Below, one piece after another: positions 4,967 to 6,788 of a stretch of DNA of 6,788 bases (within the stretch, counting starts at the first letter, position 1; each line of letters begins with the position of its first letter). The stretch covers positions 13,752 to 20,539 of the forward strand of contig PMEV01000322.1 in the NCBI GenBank assembly GCA_003154855.1, in the 5' to 3' direction. The position numbers and the translations under genes are program-made. Source of the stretch: Bryobacterales bacterium (lineage in GTDB: Bacteria > Acidobacteriota > Terriglobia > Bryobacterales > Bryobacteraceae). The notes below the pieces were generated by a model. The model was given only the letters and a program-made list of their open reading frames with translations. It had not been told where the DNA came from and made no database searches.

Positions 4967-5866
4967 ATGGCCGATCCCACACCCAAAACTCCGGATCCCA
5001 AAGCCAAGGGGGCGAAACCCGCCAAGGCGGGCGGAAGTAAGCCCGACCTGGCCACGCTGGCCGGAATGGTGCTGGCCGCCAGCGGGATTCTGGGCGGAAT
5101 GATGCTGGAGGGCGGCAGCATCAAGGAAATCCTGCAACCAACGGCGGCGATGATCGTACTCGGAGGGACCGTCGGGGCGGTGTTGATTACCACGCCAATC
5201 GGCGTGATCATGCGGGCGTTGCGGTTGGTGATGACGGCATTTGTGGAGAAGAGCCAGACTTTGGAGGCGATCATCGAGGAAGTGATCGGATACGCGAGCA
5301 AGGCGCGCAAGAGCGGCATCGTGTCGCTGGAGCAGGACGCCAACCGGGTGCAGGACCCCTTCCTGCGCAAGGCTTTGAACCTGGCGGTGGACGGGACGGA
5401 CCTGCAGGAGATCCGGAAGATGATGGAGCTGGAGATGACGGTGGAGGAGCAGCAGGTGGAGGGGGCGGCCAAAGTGTTCGAAGCGGCGGGGGGCTACTCG
5501 CCGACGATGGGGATCATAGGCGCCGTGCTGGGGCTGATCCAGGTGATGAAGAACCTGGCGAATATCGACGAGGTGGGACGCGGCATCGCGACGGCCTTCG
5601 TGGCGACCATCTATGGGCTGGTGGCGGCGAACCTCGTGTTCCTGCCGCTGGGCACCAAGATCAAAGCCCGCGCGCAGGGCGGGCTGCAAATCAAGGAGCT
5701 GATCCTGGAGGGCGTCTCGGGGATCGTGGAGGGGCTGAATCCGAAACTGATCCGGCTCAAGCTGGAAGCCTATGGGCAGGGCGGTCCGGCGCCCAAGAAG
5801 GCGAAGGCGGCCAAGGGCGCGGCCAAACCGGCCGCAGACGCAGAACCGGCGCCGGCGAAAGGCTAG
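4967..5866 (+). CDS. motA: Flagellar motor stator protein MotA
   Basis: A 299-aa inner-membrane protein that, with MotB, forms the ion-driven stator exerting torque on the flagellar rotor. Four membrane segments are visible at about 28-47, 57-82, 175-197 and 204-228, with the large cytoplasmic loop between the second and third. Family hallmarks are KSGIVSLEQDANRVQDPFLR (115-134), the TM3 start SPTMGIIGAVLGLIQVM with Pro179, and TM4 GIATAFVATIYGLVAANLVF ending at Pro227, corresponding to the two functional prolines of E. coli MotA. A 26-residue Lys/Pro-rich N-terminal extension and a Lys/Ala/Pro tail (272-299) are additions to the core. The ATG at 4967 follows AGGA by 5 nt. The gene lies 15 nt after flbD and 4 nt before motB. 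A PomA-type sodium stator is not excluded, but the sequence resembles proton-type MotA. Confidence 0.95.
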   Translation: MADPTPKTPDPKAKGAKPAKAGGSKPDLATLAGMVLAASGILGGMMLEGGSIKEILQPTAAMIVLGGTVGAVLITTPIGVIMRALRLVMTAFVEKSQTLEAIIEEVIGYASKARKSGIVSLEQDANRVQDPFLRKALNLAVDGTDLQEIRKMMELEMTVEEQQVEGAAKVFEAAGGYSPTMGIIGAVLGLIQVMKNLANIDEVGRGIATAFVATIYGLVAANLVFLPLGTKIKARAQGGLQIKELILEGVSGIVEGLNPKLIRLKLEAYGQGGPAPKKAKAAKGAAKPAADAEPAPAKG

Positions 5867-5870
5867 GGAA

Positions 5871-6788
5871 ATGGCCCGCAAGAAGAAGCCTCCGGCCCAC
5901 GAGAACAGCGAGCGCTGGCTGCTCTCGTACGCGGATTTCATCACGCTGCTGTTCGCGTTCTTCGTGGTGATGTTCGCCAGCTCGCAAGCCGATAAAGGGA
6001 AGGCGCAAGCGGTGTCGGACTCGGTGAAGAAGGCCCTGGAGGGAGGGAAAGTCACGGCCATTGTGGCCAGCATCCTGGGGGGTACGCCCGGCACATTGGG
6101 AAAGGGCAACGCGATGATCAAGGGTCCTGGGGGAGTGCACAGCAAGCCGACGGCGTCGGAAAACCCCAAGTTCATGGTGGAGCTGATGCCCTCGCTGCTT
6201 TTCCTGACCACGCAATTGCACGAGGAGATCGAGTCGGGCAAGGTGCAACTCACCATGGAAGCGCGCGGGCTGGTGATCAGCTTGAAGGAGACGGCGTTCT
6301 TCCCGTCCGGGCAGGACACGATCGCGCTGGCGGGCTATGGAAGCATCGAAAAGATCGCGGCGCAGATCAAGAAAGTGACCAATCCGGTGCGACTGGAGGG
6401 GCATACCGACTCGGTGCCGATCCACACCTCGCATTTCCGGAGCAACTGGGAGCTGTCGGTGGCGCGGGGGATCGCGATGCTGACGCTGATGACGCAGCGG
6501 TTCGAGGTGGAGGAGAAGCAACTTTCGGTGGCGGGTTACGCGGACAACATGCCGGTAAGCCCGAATGAGACGGAGGAGGGACGGGCGCGGAACCGGCGGG
6601 TGGATGTGGTCATCCTGAGCAACGCGGGGAAAGGACTGGAGCCGGGAAACGAGAAGACGCCGCCGGCGCCAGGTCCCGCGGCGAGCCCCGCGCCCGGGAG
6701 CGCGCCGCCTGCGCCGGCGGCGACGAAAGACCACGCGGCGGCAGCGCCCGCGCCTGCGGTTGCAGCCAAGCCGGCCAGCGCGCCTCCG
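5871..6788 (+). CDS. motB: Flagellar motor stator protein MotB, OmpA-like peptidoglycan-binding, C-terminus cut by window edge
   Basis: 306 codons are visible with no stop. A short basic N-terminus (MARKKKPP) is followed by one membrane helix, about residues 16-41, in RWLLSYADFITLLFAFFVVM; Asp22 in SYADF is the conserved ion-carrying aspartate (Asp32 in E. coli MotB). After a linker comes the OmpA-like domain, about 125-250, with EGHTDSVPI (176-184), SNWELSVARG (191-200), GYADNMPV (222-229) and the peptidoglycan-contact motif GRARNRRVDVVI (237-248). The domain anchors the MotA/MotB stator to the cell wall. From about residue 251 to the window edge is a Pro/Ala-rich low-complexity tail of at least 55 residues, absent from the compact MotB core; its end is not seen. 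The start ATG is 4 nt after the motA stop, with AGGGAA just upstream, so translation is probably coupled. Confidence 0.94.
   Translation, partial: MARKKKPPAHENSERWLLSYADFITLLFAFFVVMFASSQADKGKAQAVSDSVKKALEGGKVTAIVASILGGTPGTLGKGNAMIKGPGGVHSKPTASENPKFMVELMPSLLFLTTQLHEEIESGKVQLTMEARGLVISLKETAFFPSGQDTIALAGYGSIEKIAAQIKKVTNPVRLEGHTDSVPIHTSHFRSNWELSVARGIAMLTLMTQRFEVEEKQLSVAGYADNMPVSPNETEEGRARNRRVDVVILSNAGKGLEPGNEKTPPAPGPAASPAPGSAPPAPAATKDHAAAAPAPAVAAKPASAPP

Noticed and set aside
4730..6734. Long minus-strand open frames (4730-6319 and 5757-6734)
   Set aside because: Antisense to flbD, motA and motB; Arg/His/Leu-rich low-complexity translations typical of shadows in GC-rich genes.

Overview
The window is GC-rich bacterial DNA. 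Flagellar stator genes (flbD-motA-motB), a CpaE/TadZ-type ATPase and a MerR-like regulator with a DNA-binding domain but no recognised ligand domain sit together. This suits a motile Gram-negative-type bacterium, and the gene mix and codon style suggest Acidobacteriota (Solibacter/Bryobacter-like). The taxonomy is inference; there is no rRNA or other decisive marker.

Left part (1-1900, all minus strand). At the left edge is the 5' two-fifths or so of a SpoU-family 23S rRNA 2'-O-ribose methyltransferase (rlmB). Next to it is a compact three-gene operon, transcribed leftwards from about 1865: a HigB/RelE-like toxin (1391-1786), a HigA/XRE-like antitoxin with a long C-terminal tail (973-1386) and a SecB-like chaperone (507-989). 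The order toxin-antitoxin-chaperone, the 4-nt gap and 17-nt overlap between genes, and the antitoxin tail match the tripartite toxin-antitoxin-chaperone (TAC) systems known from Mycobacterium tuberculosis (HigB1-HigA1-Rv1957). In those systems the SecB-like chaperone protects an aggregation-prone antitoxin through its C-terminal chaperone-addiction segment. A 22-bp inverted repeat overlapping a candidate promoter lies just upstream of the toxin and is a good operator candidate. This operon is the most interesting content of the window.

Middle (1920-2513). About 600 bp have no gene I can recognise. Short open stretches are broken by stops, and one 11-bp inverted repeat is present. It may be a decayed remnant at the edge of the acquired TAC segment.

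Right part (2514-6788). A 398-aa CpaE/TadZ-like protein (degenerate receiver plus MinD/ParA-type ATPase with a modified Walker A) is transcribed leftwards, divergently from a MerR-like regulator. The regulator converges on a 98-aa unknown protein. Beyond that a tight plus-strand operon, flbD-motA-motB, encodes a flagellar accessory protein and the proton-type stator; motB runs off the right edge with an unusual Pro/Ala-rich tail.
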